64,000 nucleotides of DNA from Eutypa lata (taxonomy: Eukaryota > Ascomycota > Sordariomycetes > Xylariales > Diatrypaceae). This document shows, piece by piece, positions 1-13,510 of the stretch. The position numbers and the translations under genes were made by a program. Numbering within the stretch: position 1 is the first letter of the stretch; every line of letters starts with the position of its first letter. Where the stretch lies: NCBI GenBank assembly GCA_022661535.1, contig JAKULF010000004.1, forward strand, positions 5,952,001 to 6,016,000, in the 5' to 3' direction. The notes under the pieces were generated by a model, which saw nothing but the letters and a program-made list of their open reading frames with translations, was not told the DNA's origin and made no database searches.

Positions 1-2450
1 AACGAAATTATTTAACTTTTTAACTTTTTATATTTATATATTTATATATTATTATTTTTAATTAAAATATCGATATTTTTAAATAATTAAAGAATTTTTT
101 TTTCGTATTTATCGTTTAAAATAATAATATAAATACGAATTTTTTTTATAAATTCTTTTATTTTATTAATTAAATTATTTATATTATCGTTAAATAATAA
201 TTTTTTATCGTTTAAAAATAATTTCGATTTTAATTTAATAATATAATTATTTAAATTTTATTATTTTATTAAAAGTTTTTATAATTATATTATAATAAAA
301 TAATTTTTTAAAATAAAAATATTATTTATTATATCGTTAATTTTATTAATTAATTTATTTAAAAATTTATTTAAATTTAATTTAAATTATTTTATTAATT
401 TTAAATTTAATTATTAAATTTTAAATTTTAATTTAATTTTAATTATAATTCGTATTTTTTTTAATATTTAAAATTCGTAATAATTTTTAAAATCTTTATA
501 TTAAATTTTAAATATAAATAAAAAATTTTAATTAATATATTTAAAACTTTATTTTTAAACGAATTATTAATAATTATTATTTTTTTAATAAAAAATATTT
601 AAATAATTTTCGTATTTTTAAATTTTAAATATAATATATTTAATTATATATATTAATAAGCTTTTTAATTTATAAAGAAAATATATTAAAAAGATATTAT
701 TTTAATATAAAAGTAATTTTTTATAAAGATTTATTAAAAATCGTATTTATAAATATTATTTTTTATTATAATTTATATAATTATTAATAATTTTAATTAT
801 ATAAATTATTAAATTAAATTATTTCGTTTAATTTAAATTATAAAATTTTAAACTTTTTAAAATTTAATTTAAAAAATACTTTTAATATAATTAATTAAAT
901 AATTCTTTTTAAAAAATAATAATTTTTTATTTAAAGCTTTAAAGTAAATAATATAAAATGTAATTAATTAATTTATATCGAAAATATAAAAAGAATTATC
1001 GTTAATTTTTTTTTAATTAATTTAAAATATTAATATAAATAAAGTATAAGCTTTAATATATATAATTTCTTTTAATTATTAAGTATAATAATAATTTAAA
1101 TTTATTTTTCGTTATTTAAATAAATTATATTTATTTTAATAATAAAAATTATAATATTAATTCTTTTTAATTTCGTAAACGTTAATATTATTTTTTAAAA
1201 AGTATTTTAAATAATAAAATCGTTAAATTAATAAAAATCTTATAAATATTAATTTTTATAATTTAAATAATTAATATTAATTATTTAAAAATTAAATATT
1301 TAAAAAATTAAAAGTTAATTATTAAAAAAATAAAGTTAAAAAAAATTAATTATAAAAGAAAAGTTATAAAAATTAAATTATTAAAAGAATTATTAAAAAT
1401 TAATTAATTATTAAATAAAATTAATAAAATAAACGCATTAATAATAATATAAAAACGTATATAATTTTTAAAAAATACTTTTTATATATTAATTATTTAT
1501 TTTTTTAAATTCTTTTAATAATATTAAATAAAAATTAATAAAATAATTATAAAAAAATAATAATAATATAAAAAAAATATAATTAAAAAATCTTAATATT
1601 CGTTATTTCGAATTTTTATTTATTATTTTTATTTTTTAAGTAAAAATTACTTTTTAACTTTTTAATTTAAAGTTTAAAATTAATTTTTTTTTCTTTTTTA
1701 TTTAAATATAAAATATTTAAATTAATCGTTTTTATTAATATTTTTTTTATTCGTTTTATAATCGTATTTTTTTATTAATATATAATATTAAATAAAATAT
1801 TTTATTTAAAACGTTTAAAGTTATTAATATAAACTTTATAAAGTTTATTTTTTTTAATAAAATTAATAATTTTTATTAAAATATTAAATATAATTTAATA
1901 TATTTTTAATAATTTAATTTAAATAAATAATAATTTTAAAGCTTTAAAATCGTTATTTAAATTAAACTTAAATTTATCTTTTCGAAATTATCGTATTTGT
2001 TAATTTTAATTTTTAACGTATTTTTATATTTAATTTTTTTTTAATATTTATATATAATATTTAAATTTTAATATATATTTTTATTTATTAAAAATCTTTA
2101 TATTATTAATTTATATTTTTTTATTAATTAATATATTTTTTTATTAAATTTATTAATAATAATTATTAAATTATTATAATTTAAAATTTTAATTATAAAT
2201 TTTATTTTTTAATTAAATATAATTTATAAAAGTAATAAATTATAATTTTTTATTATTTATAAATTAATTTTAATAAATATTTTAAATAAAATATTAAATT
2301 ATTTATTTAATTTTTTATATTTAATATTAAATATTTATTTATATAATTAAATAATAATTAATTTAATTATTTTTTTAATTATTTTTTAAAATTATTTTAA
2401 ATAAATTAAATTATAAATAAACTTTAAGTTTTAATAATTAAAAAATATAT

Positions 2451-2582
2451 TACGATATTAAATAATATTTTATAAATATATTATATAAAGTAATATAAAG
2501 CGATTAATATTTAAGTTAATAACGTATTTACTTTTAATAATATAATAATTAAAAGTAATTTTTATATTTTATATTATTATAA
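2451..2582 (+). repeat. Direct repeat copy A inside AT-rich block
   Basis: This copy matches 2841-2949 over most of its length. Both share a segment with ttatataaagtaatataaa, a following cgattaat, and then attaaaagtaatttttatat. Copy A carries about 20-25 extra bases in the middle (around 2508-2531). Its start (acgatatt) and the end of copy B (atatcgtt) are inverted relative to each other, which suggests terminal inverted repeats of a small MITE-like element. Both copies are heavily mutated, so the family cannot be named. Confidence 0.55.
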
Positions 2583-2840
2583 TTTATTAACTTTTTTTAT
2601 AAATTATACGTTTAAATTTTAATTAAATTTATTATTTTTTATAATTTATTAATAATATAATATACGTAATAACATTTTAATAACGTAATAAAATAACGTA
2701 AAGTATTTTTTAAAAATAAAGCTTTATTTAACGTACGATTTTAAAATTATTTAAATTTAAACGATTTTAAATAAAAAATTTTATTTAATATATTTTAAAA
2801 ATAAATTAAAAGTAATTTATTTTAAAAAAAAACTTATTAT

Positions 2841-2949
2841 TATAATATTAAATAACATTTTATAAATGTATTATATAAAGTAATATAAAACGATTAATTT
2901 TTAATAATATAACGATTAAAAGTAATTTTTATATTTTATATCGTTATAA
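2841..2949 (+). repeat. Direct repeat copy B inside AT-rich block
   Basis: This is the second copy of the repeat at 2451-2582, about 390 bp downstream in the same orientation. It retains a few CpA/TpG sites that copy A has lost (aacatttt and aaatgta against aatatttt and aaatata), so the two copies were mutated to different extents. It may be the partner terminal repeat of a very short non-autonomous element, or simply a second insertion of the same MITE. Confidence 0.55.
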
Positions 2950-5900
2950 AATATTTTAATTAAAAAATATTTAAAATAATTATTATTATTAATATATATT
3001 TATTAAAAATATTTAAAAATATTATATAAAAATTTTTATAATTTAAAAACGTTAAATTAAAACGTTTTATTAATTATTATTTTAAATATAAATCGAATAA
3101 AATAATTAATTATTATTAATATATATTTAATTTTATTTATTTTAATAAAAACGAAAAAACTTATAAAGTTTATATTAATTAAATTTTATAATTTTATCGA
3201 AATTATTTATTTTAATTTAATAATTAAAAAAAAATTTAATTTAATTTCGTTATATATATAATAACGTTAATAATATTTAATAATATTTAAATATTATATA
3301 AATTATTAAAAATTATAAATTAAATTTTTTAAAATAATTATTATAATATAATAATTATATTTATTATATATTTATAAAAAAATTAAATTAATTTTATTAA
3401 ATAAAATATATTTTATTATATTATTATTATTTTTTAATTAAAATAAAAAATTAATAATAATATAATATTTAATTATATTTTTAACGAATAAACGTTATTA
3501 ATTAATAATAAATTATTTAATAAATTTAAGTTTTAAAATTAAATAACGAATTAAATCGTTATATTATTTAATCTTTATATATAATTTTATAAATAATTTA
3601 AAAAATTATTTAATTTTTATTATATTAATTATAAAATTATTATTATTTAATAATTTTAAAAAAATAATATATAAATTAATTAAAAATTAAATTAATTAAA
3701 AAATTTCTTTTAAATTTATTTTATTATTAATATAATAAAAAGAAACTTTTTAATATTAAATTTAATAATTAATTAATAAATAAATTTAATTAATTTCGAA
3801 AATTCGTTTATAATTTTAATAAATTTAATAATATTTAATTTATAATAAAGAATAAATTAATATTTATTTAATTTTTTAATTTAAATAAAAATCCTTTTAT
3901 ATATATTTATTTTTATATTAAATATTTAAAAAAAATTTAAATAATCGATATATAATATAATAAAATAAAATAATTTAATTATTATTTATTTATATTTAAT
4001 TAAATATTTAATAATTTTTAAAGCTTTTTTTTTAATAATATATTTAATTTTTACGTTTAAAAACTTAAATAAAAAAAACATTAAAATATTAATTAAAAGC
4101 ATTAATATATTTATTATAACGGTTTTTATTAATTAATTAAATAATTAAAAAAAATTCTTTTTATTTTTATTAATAATATATTAATTATTAAATAATATTA
4201 TCGATTAATATTTAAATTTTTTATAATTCGTTTTTAAATTTTAAAATATATAATAATAAATATTTACTTTTAAACTTTTTTTAAAAAAAAAATTTAAAAA
4301 TTTTTTTCGTTATATTAATTTTTTTTTAAATAAATTTAATATAAAGGTTTTTAAAAATTTAAATAAAATTTATACGATTAAATATATAAATATAAAAATA
4401 AAAAATAAAATAAAAAAATTTCTTTAATTTTTTTTAATTTTTAAAATAATTTTTAATTAAAAATTAATTTTTAAATTAATTTCGATATTTATTTAATAAT
4501 TAAATTTTTTTTTAAAAAAGTTTAAATTTTAAAGTTTTAATTAAATTTATAAATAAAAAAGTTTTTTTAAATATTATATTAATAAATATAAAATTTAAAC
4601 GAAGAAAATAATAATAATAAAAAAAATTAAACATTTTATTAAAACTTTTAATAAAAATATTATAATTATTAATAAATACGTTAAAAAAAAACTTTAATTA
4701 AAGTAATAATTTATTAATATAAATAATATTAATTTTTAAATTTTTATTTTATTAAATAATAATTATTTTTTAAATTTTAAATTATTTAAAATATAATATA
4801 TATATATTAATTTAATTATTTTTTATAATATTTAAATATTAAATTATTAATTATTAAAATTAATAAATAAAGTTTTAAATTAATTAATTTTTTAAATATT
4901 AATTAATTAATATTTATAAAAAGCGTTATTTTAATTAAAAATTTTATATTTTTTTTAAAATAAAGTATTAAATATATTATTTTAATTATAAATTAATTAT
5001 TAAAATTTAATTATAACGAAATTAATTAATTTATAATTTTAAATAATTTAATAATTTTTATTTTTTTAATGAAAATTAAAAATATATATTTTATTTATTT
5101 AATTTTAAATATATAAATTTAATTTTTTTTATTTAAAAATAAATTTTATTAATAAATTTCTTTTTATTAAAAATATATTTAAATTATTTTAATTAAAAAA
5201 GTTTAATGTTTTTATTAATAATAATAAAATATTTAATTAAATTCGTTTTTCGAATATCGTTAAACGATTTAATAAAATAATCGTATTAAGTATAATATAA
5301 TCGTTTAATTAAAACTTGTTTTTTAATATATTTATTATTAATTTAATAATAATTTTAAATTTTTTAAATTAATCGTTAATTATAAATTAAAAGTTATTTA
5401 ATAAAGGTTTTTATTATAGTTTTTAATTTATAATTAATCGTTTTAAATTTATTTAAATTATAATTTAAAGTTAAAAAGTTATAATAAAAAATTTAATAAT
5501 AATTATATAAAAATAAATTTATATTAATTATATATAATATTTTTTTTTAAATAAAATTTAAAACTTTTTTAAAAGTTTTTATTATATAATATAATATTAA
5601 AAATTAATATTTTATTATTAATATCGTTTAAAGTTAAATTAATTTTACTTTAATTATTAATAATATTTATAAAAAAATATAATAATATAAAAAGTAAATT
5701 TATTATTAATTTTATTTAACGTAAAATTTTTAAATTTTAAATAAAATAATTAAAATTATAATATATATTATAAAAAATAAAAAGTAAAAATAAATTATTA
5801 TTAAAAAAAATTATTAACGTTTTTTTTATTAATGATTTCGATTTTAAATTAAAAAAAATAATTAAAAAAAATTTATTAAATTTATTTTTTAATATTTAAA

Positions 5901-6296
5901 AAAAAATATTTAAATAAATATTTAAATTTAATCGTTAATATTTAAATATAAATTAAAAATTTAATTTATAATTTATAAATTCGTTTTTAATAAAGTTCGT
6001 TTAATAAAAATAAACGTAATAAAAATAATAATATAATAATTTATTTTTTTTTTTAAATTAAAAAATAAAAAATAAAAAATTAACGATATAAAAAAATTTA
6101 AAATAATAATAATAAATTTAATAAATATAATTTATATTAATTAAATTTAAATAAAAATATTATAAATTATAAAGTTATAATTTATAAAAGCTTAACTTTA
6201 TTTTAAGCTTTTTTTTAATTTTTTAATTAAATTTAACGTTTTCGATTTTATATAACGATGTATTTAACGATATTAAATAATTTTTTTATTAATTTA

Positions 6297-6511
6297 TATT
6301 AAAATACGCGAATAAATATTAATTTTAAATAACTTTCGAAAAGTAAAATATATAATATTATTTAAAAAAGTTTATATTAATTTAATTATAAACTTAAATT
6401 ATATATTAATCTTTATGTTTTAAGTGTTATACGTAATATTTTAAAATATTTTCGATATTTAACTTTTTATTATTATTATAAATCGTTATTAAGGCACTTT
6501 ATTTATTAACA
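6297..6511 (-). repeat. Left LTR (3' LTR if the element is on the minus strand)
   Basis: This 215-bp segment aligns without gaps to 13291-13505 with scattered C/T and G/A differences, for example gttattaaggcac here against gctattaaagcac there. It ends cattttatt-like T-rich sequence followed by aaca. The differences are transitions, as expected when RIP hits the two LTRs independently. Confidence 0.82.
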
Positions 6512-9500
6512 CGTTTTTTTATATTAATAAGCGATTAATTTTTTTAAAACTTTAAAAAATTTAAAAAATTAAATTATAAATTTATTAAAATCGAATTTTC
6601 GATTTTCGTATTTATTTTTATAATTTAATTATTTAATTATTAGCTTTATTTATATCGTAATATCGATAACCTTGTTTATATATATACGCTTAAAGTTTAA
6701 TTAAGTTATTATTTATTAATAAATTTTTTAATTTTATATATAAAACTTACGATATTATTAATTAATGCGTTATTAATTATATAAAGTTAAATAAAGTTCG
6801 AAATTCTTAACTTTAAAAATAACGAAAAACCTTAATTAAAAGTTATTAATTATTAATTTTTTTTTTTATATTATATATTATAAATATTAAAGAAAATAAT
6901 TAATAAAAACGAATTTACTTAATAAAAGTTAAGTTAATTTAAAGGTTATTTTAAATTTTCCGAATTAAATATTAAAAAAAAAAGCTTTCGAATTAAATAA
7001 ATATAATAATTGTAAAAAGAATGTTGTAATAATATAAAGTTTTAAAAAATAACGATTTTTTTTTTATAATAAAAGTTTAACGGATATTATTTTTTTATTA
7101 TTTTAATTAACTTAATTTATTTATTAATTAATGTATTTTTTAATTTTTTAAATAATTTTTAAATTAATTTTAAGTTTAATTTCGTTATAAATTCGTTAAA
7201 AGTTTTTTAATTAAAAAGTTTAATAAAGTTATTTATTAAATTTTTATTCGTTTTAATATATTAAACTTTAATATAATTATTATTAACTTTTTAACGTATA
7301 TAATAATAATCGATTTAAATATAACGTTTTTTTTTAAATATTATAATTTTTTTTATTTATTTTAATATATTTATATTATTTTTTAATAAAATAATAAGTT
7401 TTTTAAACATTAAATTAAGTTTTTATAAAAAGTTTTTAATATTAATTATCTTTATTATTATTGTATTTAAAGTTATATATTCGGTTTTCGTTATATAATA
7501 AATAATAATCGTTTAAAGCTTTAAGATTTATATAATAAAAGCTTTTATTATATAAAATATATAACTTATAATCGATTTATTTAAATTAAAGTTATTATTA
7601 TAATTAAAATTTATTATTTTAAATAGTTTAAAGTTATTATATTTATAATATAAATGTTTTTTATTTAAAGTTTAATATCGAATTAATAAGTTTATAATAT
7701 TATTTATATATTTCGATAAGCGCTTAATATAGTTTATATGTTTTAATAATAAATTATTTATAAATTAAATTTAAGTAAATGTTATATAAGTCGTATTAAG
7801 TTTAATTACGTAACTTAAAAAGTTAAACTTTTTAATTAAGCTTATATATTTAAACGTTTCGTTTTTAATAATAGTTTTTTAATTTTAAATTATATATTAT
7901 TTATAATTTAAAACGAACGAAATAAATAACGGTTTTATATCGTTTATATTTATTATTTAAAGCGATTTTTTAATATATTATTATTAATTTAAACGAATAT
8001 CGTTAATAAAATTTAATTTAATAATATAGATATTTAAAAATTAATTAATTTTATTTAAATTTTTAATAATAATTATTTTAATAATAATTTTCGTAAGTTT
8101 TATAAAACGTTTTTTATTTATATTAAATAATAAGAAATTATTAACGTATAAAATTATAATATTATTTATTTTAAAATTTAAATAAATAATATCGTTTAAT
8201 ATTAAAATTATAAAGCTTAATTACTTTAAAATAATTTTAATTTTTATTTATTAAGTTATATTAATTTATTTAAATTTATATAAAAAGTTTATTAATTAAA
8301 TAATATAATTTAAATTATATTTATATTTTTTTTTCTTTAAAATATACGTTAAAATATTCTTTTAATAACGAAAATATTTTTATAAATAATTTTTTTTTTA
8401 ATTTATTATTAAAATACGTTATAATAAAGTTTATTTATATAATATATTAACCGTATAAAGTTATAAAAGTTATAAAGATTTATTAATGTATAATTTAAAT
8501 TATAATTATAATAGTTTTATTATAATCGATACTTTTTCGTTATATAAATTCTTTTATATATATATAAGTTTTTAACTTTTCGAGATTATTTATTAATATA
8601 AATTTTTTTCGTAATATTTATATAATATTTATTAAATATTTATATATTATTTTAATTAATAAAGTAAATTTAAATAATTTTTAATTAATATTTTTTTATA
8701 TTTTTATAAATATTACTTTTATTTATAAGTTTTTTTCGAAATTTATTAAAGCTTTTTTTAATAACGAATTATTTTTAAATATTATCGTTATTAATTTATA
8801 TATTTTTAAATATTTAAAAAAGTTTAATATTTCGTAAAAGTTTTTAAAAATATTATATTGTTTTTTTTTAAATAAAAATATTATTTATATATAAAAATAA
8901 ACTTATATTATTATTTTAAAAGCGTTATTAAAGCTTATAAATTCGCGTTTTTAATCGTTTATAATGTTATTATCGATAAAATCGAATTTAAAATTGTATT
9001 TATTAATATTTTCGTTCTTTTAAATAAATCGTATTTAATATAATTTAATTATAATTTTAAAGTATTTTTTAAAAGCATTATATATATAAAGTTTAAAAAT
9101 TATTTTTTTTAAACGATTACGTTTATATTTAATAAATTGTTTTTTGTTTTTTTTATTCGTTTCGTTATTAAATACGATGTTATTATTATCGTTTTAAATA
9201 TTAACTTTTTGTTTATTTTTTTTATTAATTTAATAACGAAGTCGTTTTTAAATTTATTTTAAAAATAACCGAATAATGTTTTTTAAATTAAAAGAAGTAT
9301 TTAATTTTATAAAGTTTTTATATATTATAATATAAAGAGTTATAAAAAAACGTTTTTTTTTTATTAATTATATAATATAATTACTTTTTTTTTCGTATTT
9401 TAAAAAAATGCTTTTTATGTTTTAATTAATTAGTTTTTTAAATTAAACTTTTTTTTTTAATTAATAAATATAACGTAACGTGATTTTAAAATATATAAAT

Positions 9501-11142
9501 GTTTATAATAAAATAAATAATTATCGTTAAAATTTAAACTTTTTTAATAAATTTTCGTAAAAATTATACTTTTAATTAATAATTAACTTGTTTTATTAAT
9601 TATTTCGATAATTATTTTTATAACGTAATTTTAAAAATATATAAAGATTTTTATTTAAATTATATAAGCTTTAATTTCGTTTTATATAAATTCGATAATG
9701 CGTTTTACGGTTTTATTTTAATATTAATTATAAAGTAACGATAATTAAAGTTTAATATTACGTTTTTTATAAAATTCGTTTATTTTAAATATATTAAATT
9801 TTTATTTATTATTTAATTTTAAGATTTAAATTACTTTTTTTTTATTATTTTTATCAAAAAGTTAATTAATAAAATATTAAATTATTTTTTTAATATAATT
9901 TTATAAATATTATTAAGTATTACTTTTAATTTTTATTAATTTTATATTACGATATTAATTATAATTCTTAATTATTAAATTATAATATAAGTTATTACGT
10001 AATAATACGAGTTATATTATATTTATATCGTATTATATAATTTCGTTTATATAAATCGATTTTTTTTAAACGTTTTTTAACGAGAATTTTTTTATTTTTA
10101 TTATATTATAAGTTATATAAAATAAAATTTTAATATTTTTAAGCTTAAAGTTTATATTATAAAATCGTTTAATAATTTAAATTAAGCGTTTAATATTAAA
10201 ATAATAAAGTTAACGATATTATAAAATGATTTTTTTTATAATGTTTTTATTTATTATAACTTTTTTATTATTATTAAACTTAAATATTATATATTAAAAA
10301 ATAATTAACTTATTATTATTATTTTTTAATACGTATTTTTATTTATTATTATTAATTTTAAGTTTAAATATATTAAAAGTTTATAATAAAAACCTTCGTT
10401 TTTTTATATTAATTATTATAAAAGCTTTTTTATTTAATAATTTTAAAATATTATAATTTAAATAATCGCTTTTTTTATATTATACTTTATTAAAGAATAT
10501 TTTAAGCGAAAACTTTTTAATAATTAAAGTATATAATATTATTAAGTTTAAACGAAATTTATTAAACTTAATTAATTATTATATGGCGATATTAATAATT
10601 AAAACGTAAATAAAACTTATTTTAATATTAATAACGAAACGACTTTATTTAATATTTTTAATCGTTTTTTTAATTAAATTATTAAAGTTATTAATAATAT
10701 TAATATTTAAGTTATTATTTTATAATAATTAATTTTTTATATTATTTATAAAGTATATTTAAAAAATCATTATTTAATAAATAATAATCGTAACGTTTAA
10801 AACGTTCTTTTATATAACTTCTTTAATATTTTTTTCGTTTTTAACGCTTTTTTATTTAATAAAAGTTAAAATTATAACGCTTTTTAACTTAATTTATCGA
10901 TATATAATATTAAAAATTAATTTATTATATTATTTAAATAACTTTTTTAATACGTTTCGTTTTATAAAAGTAATAATTAAGAAAATAAAATCCTTATATA
11001 TATTTTTAAATTCGATTAAAATTATTAAATCGTTAAATTTAATTAAATAATCGTAATTATTATAATTATTATTATTATTAATAATTTTACTTTTACTTTT
11101 ATTTTTACTTTTATTATTATTATTTTTTCGTTTTTTATTTTT

Positions 11143-11184
11143 ATAATATTGAAATATATATTCGTATTTATTATAATTAAAGTA
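11143..11184 (-). pseudogene. Relic of a Gag zinc knuckle (CCHC) followed by a Lys/Ser-rich stretch
   Basis: Read on the minus strand in one frame, TAC/TAT codons fall at the spacing C-x2-C-x4-H-x4-C, which is what TGC/TGT and CAT codons become after C-to-T or G-to-A change. The same frame continues (down to about 11085) into a Lys-Ser/Lys-Asn-rich segment without a stop, a common neighbour of retrotransposon nucleocapsid motifs. The position, about 2.3 kb in from the right LTR, suits the Gag-Pol junction. This is pattern evidence in low-complexity DNA and so tentative. Confidence 0.45.
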
Positions 11185-13290
11185 AAAAGGCTTTTTTTTA
11201 TTATTTATAAAAAGCTTATTAAATCGGTTTTTTTTTATAAATTTAATTTCTTTATTTCTTTATTATTATTATTTTTTTAAATATATAACTTCGTATTTTT
11301 ATACGATTTATTAATGTTTTTTACTTAGTTTTAAAATTTAATATTAAAGTTTTCGATAAGTTTATAAATAAAGTAATCGATTATTCGTAATATAAAGCTT
11401 ATAGTTTTATATTAATAAATAGCTTTGTTTTTTACGGCGCTTATAAACATCGTAATATAAGCGGTTTTATTTAATTTTATATTAATTAATTTTATTTTTT
11501 TTATATATTTTTAAAATTATATAATAAAAATAAAAGGATTTTTTTTATTATATTTAAAATTATAAAAGTTATTTTAAATATTTCGTTAACGTATTATATT
11601 AATTATTAAAAAAATAAATTATAAAGTTTTTAATATTTCGATTTTCGAAATTATACTTATAATTAATTATTAAAAATATTATTTATAAGTTTTTATAATA
11701 ACTTTTATAAGCTTAACTTTAATAAATTTAAATAATTTTATACTTTTTTCGTAATCGATTTTTTTTAAAGTAAAACTTAAAGCATTACGTTAAAGTTTTT
11801 AATTATTAAAATCTTTAAAATAATTTTTCTTTTTAACTTTAAAGAAAAACTTTTTTTATTTCTTTTTAAAATCTTTTTCGACGAATTTACATAAGCTTTT
11901 ATTCGTTTTTAAAAATTTAAAAAAACGAATTTTTTAAATATTATAATTGAAATTATTTAAGTTTAAATTACTCGAGTTTAAATTATTAAAATTTATATTT
12001 TATATATTTTTATATTATTTATTAAGTTTATTTATTTATTAACTTTTTTTATAATAATACGAAAAAAAAAAATATAATTTCTTTATTTATTTAATTTCGT
12101 TATTTCGATATTAATTAAATTATAATAACTTTTTAATAAAATAATTATCGACGAAGTTTTAAGTTATTATTTATAAATATTATAATAAAAGTTTATAAAA
12201 TATAATTATTTAAATTATAAAAAATACGAAAATTTAAAAAAAGCTTAATATATAATTTAATTTATTATAAAATTAATATTATAAAAGAAAAAAAAATAAA
12301 TATTTATATACTTAAACGAAAAAAAAAGTAAATAATTTATTTATTTATTTTATATTAAATGTTTAAATAAACCTTACGATTAAAGCTTTAATAAAGTAAA
12401 TATTAAGTTTAATTTTATTTTAAATAATACGTTTTTTATATTTAATATTATAACGTTAAAATATTACGAAATAAATGAATTTATATTTATTAATAATTAT
12501 ATATTTATTAATATTTACGTTTATTTTATATAAATTTTATTAAATATTAATTATGCATTTATTTATTATTAAAGTATAACGTTTATACGTTTATTTTATA
12601 TTAACTTATTAATTATATAATTAAAGTTAATTTTAACGTTACGGTTATTTACGCGTAAGCTTAAATTTTATATTTATATATTTTTAAATTACTTTATAAT
12701 AACGTTTATATCGTTTTAATATTAATTTATTATTTTTTATTATCGAATTTTTATTATTAATATAACTTGCTTTTCGATTTAAGCTTTTTTTATAAAATTA
12801 TATATAATACGATTTATATTATTTATTATTATAAAAGACTTATTAAATTTACGATAATTTATAAGTATTAATAAAAAAAAAAAAATTATATATTTAATTT
12901 CGATAAAAAAAAAGAATTTAATATAATAACATTAAAAAATTAACCCGAATAATCGATTTATTTATAAAGTTTTATAACTTTTTTATTATTAAAATAAAAT
13001 TACTTAAATAAGTAAAAAAGTCGTTTAATTATCGAAGTTTCGACCGAATTAAAAAGGTAAAATATTAAGTTATAATTTAATTTAATAAAGAAAAAAAAAT
13101 AAGTATTATTAATAACGTAATCGTTATAATTTTCGATAATATTAAAGGTTTATTTATTTTTCGTTATTATTAATATCGATTTTTTTCGCGAATTTTTTAA
13201 GTTAAAGTTAATAAAGCGTTATTATAAATAATGTATTTATTTTCGTATAAATCTTTTAATTATTAATTTATAAAACCGAAATTATTATTA

Positions 13291-13505
13291 TATTAAAATA
13301 TATAAATAAATATTAATTTCGAATAACTTTTAAAAAATAAAATATATAATATTATTTAAAAAAGTTTATATTAACTTAATTATAAACTTAAATTATATAT
13401 TAATTTTTATGCTTTAAGTATTATACGTAATATTTTAAAACATTTTCGATATTTAACTTTTTATTATTATTATAAATCGCTATTAAAGCACTTTATTTAT
13501 TAATA
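13291..13505 (-). repeat. Right LTR (5' LTR if the element is on the minus strand)
   Basis: This is the partner of 6297-6511 with identical length. Both copies contain the recognisable stretches tattatacgtaatatttta-like sequence, ttcgatatttaactttttat and cactttatttattaa. It is followed directly by ATTTA, the same pentamer that precedes the left LTR. Confidence 0.82.
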
Positions 13506-13510
13506 ATTTA

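Larger units (their letters stand above)
1..6291. repeat. AT-rich, RIP-degraded gene-free block (left part)
   Basis: This stretch is almost entirely A and T. The few remaining cytosines lie mainly in CpG (acg, tcg) or in CTT/AAG contexts; CpA and TpG are very rare. That is the expected end state of repeat-induced point mutation, which converts CpA to TpA on both strands in ascomycete repeats. No open reading frame of useful length exists on either strand. The original sequences were presumably transposons, but only one internal repeat pair (2451-2582 and 2841-2949) can be recognised. The block is more extreme in composition than the retroelement that follows it. Confidence 0.85.
6297..13505 (-). 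mobile_element. RIP-destroyed LTR retrotransposon relic, about 7.2 kb
   Basis: Two direct repeats of 215 bp (6297-6511 and 13291-13505) bound a 7.2-kb segment, and the same pentamer ATTTA lies just outside both ends (6292-6296 and 13506-13510), as expected for a target-site duplication. LTR ends read TA...CA and TA...TA, consistent with TG...CA after C-to-T change. No open frame survives. Orientation is inferred as minus because minus-strand codons near 11143-11184 keep the spacing of a Gag CCHC zinc knuckle, and an A-rich run next to the left LTR could be the polypurine tract. I could not place reverse transcriptase or integrase motifs, so Copia versus Gypsy is open. The internal region is AT-rich but keeps more C and G than its flanks. 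Confidence 0.8.
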
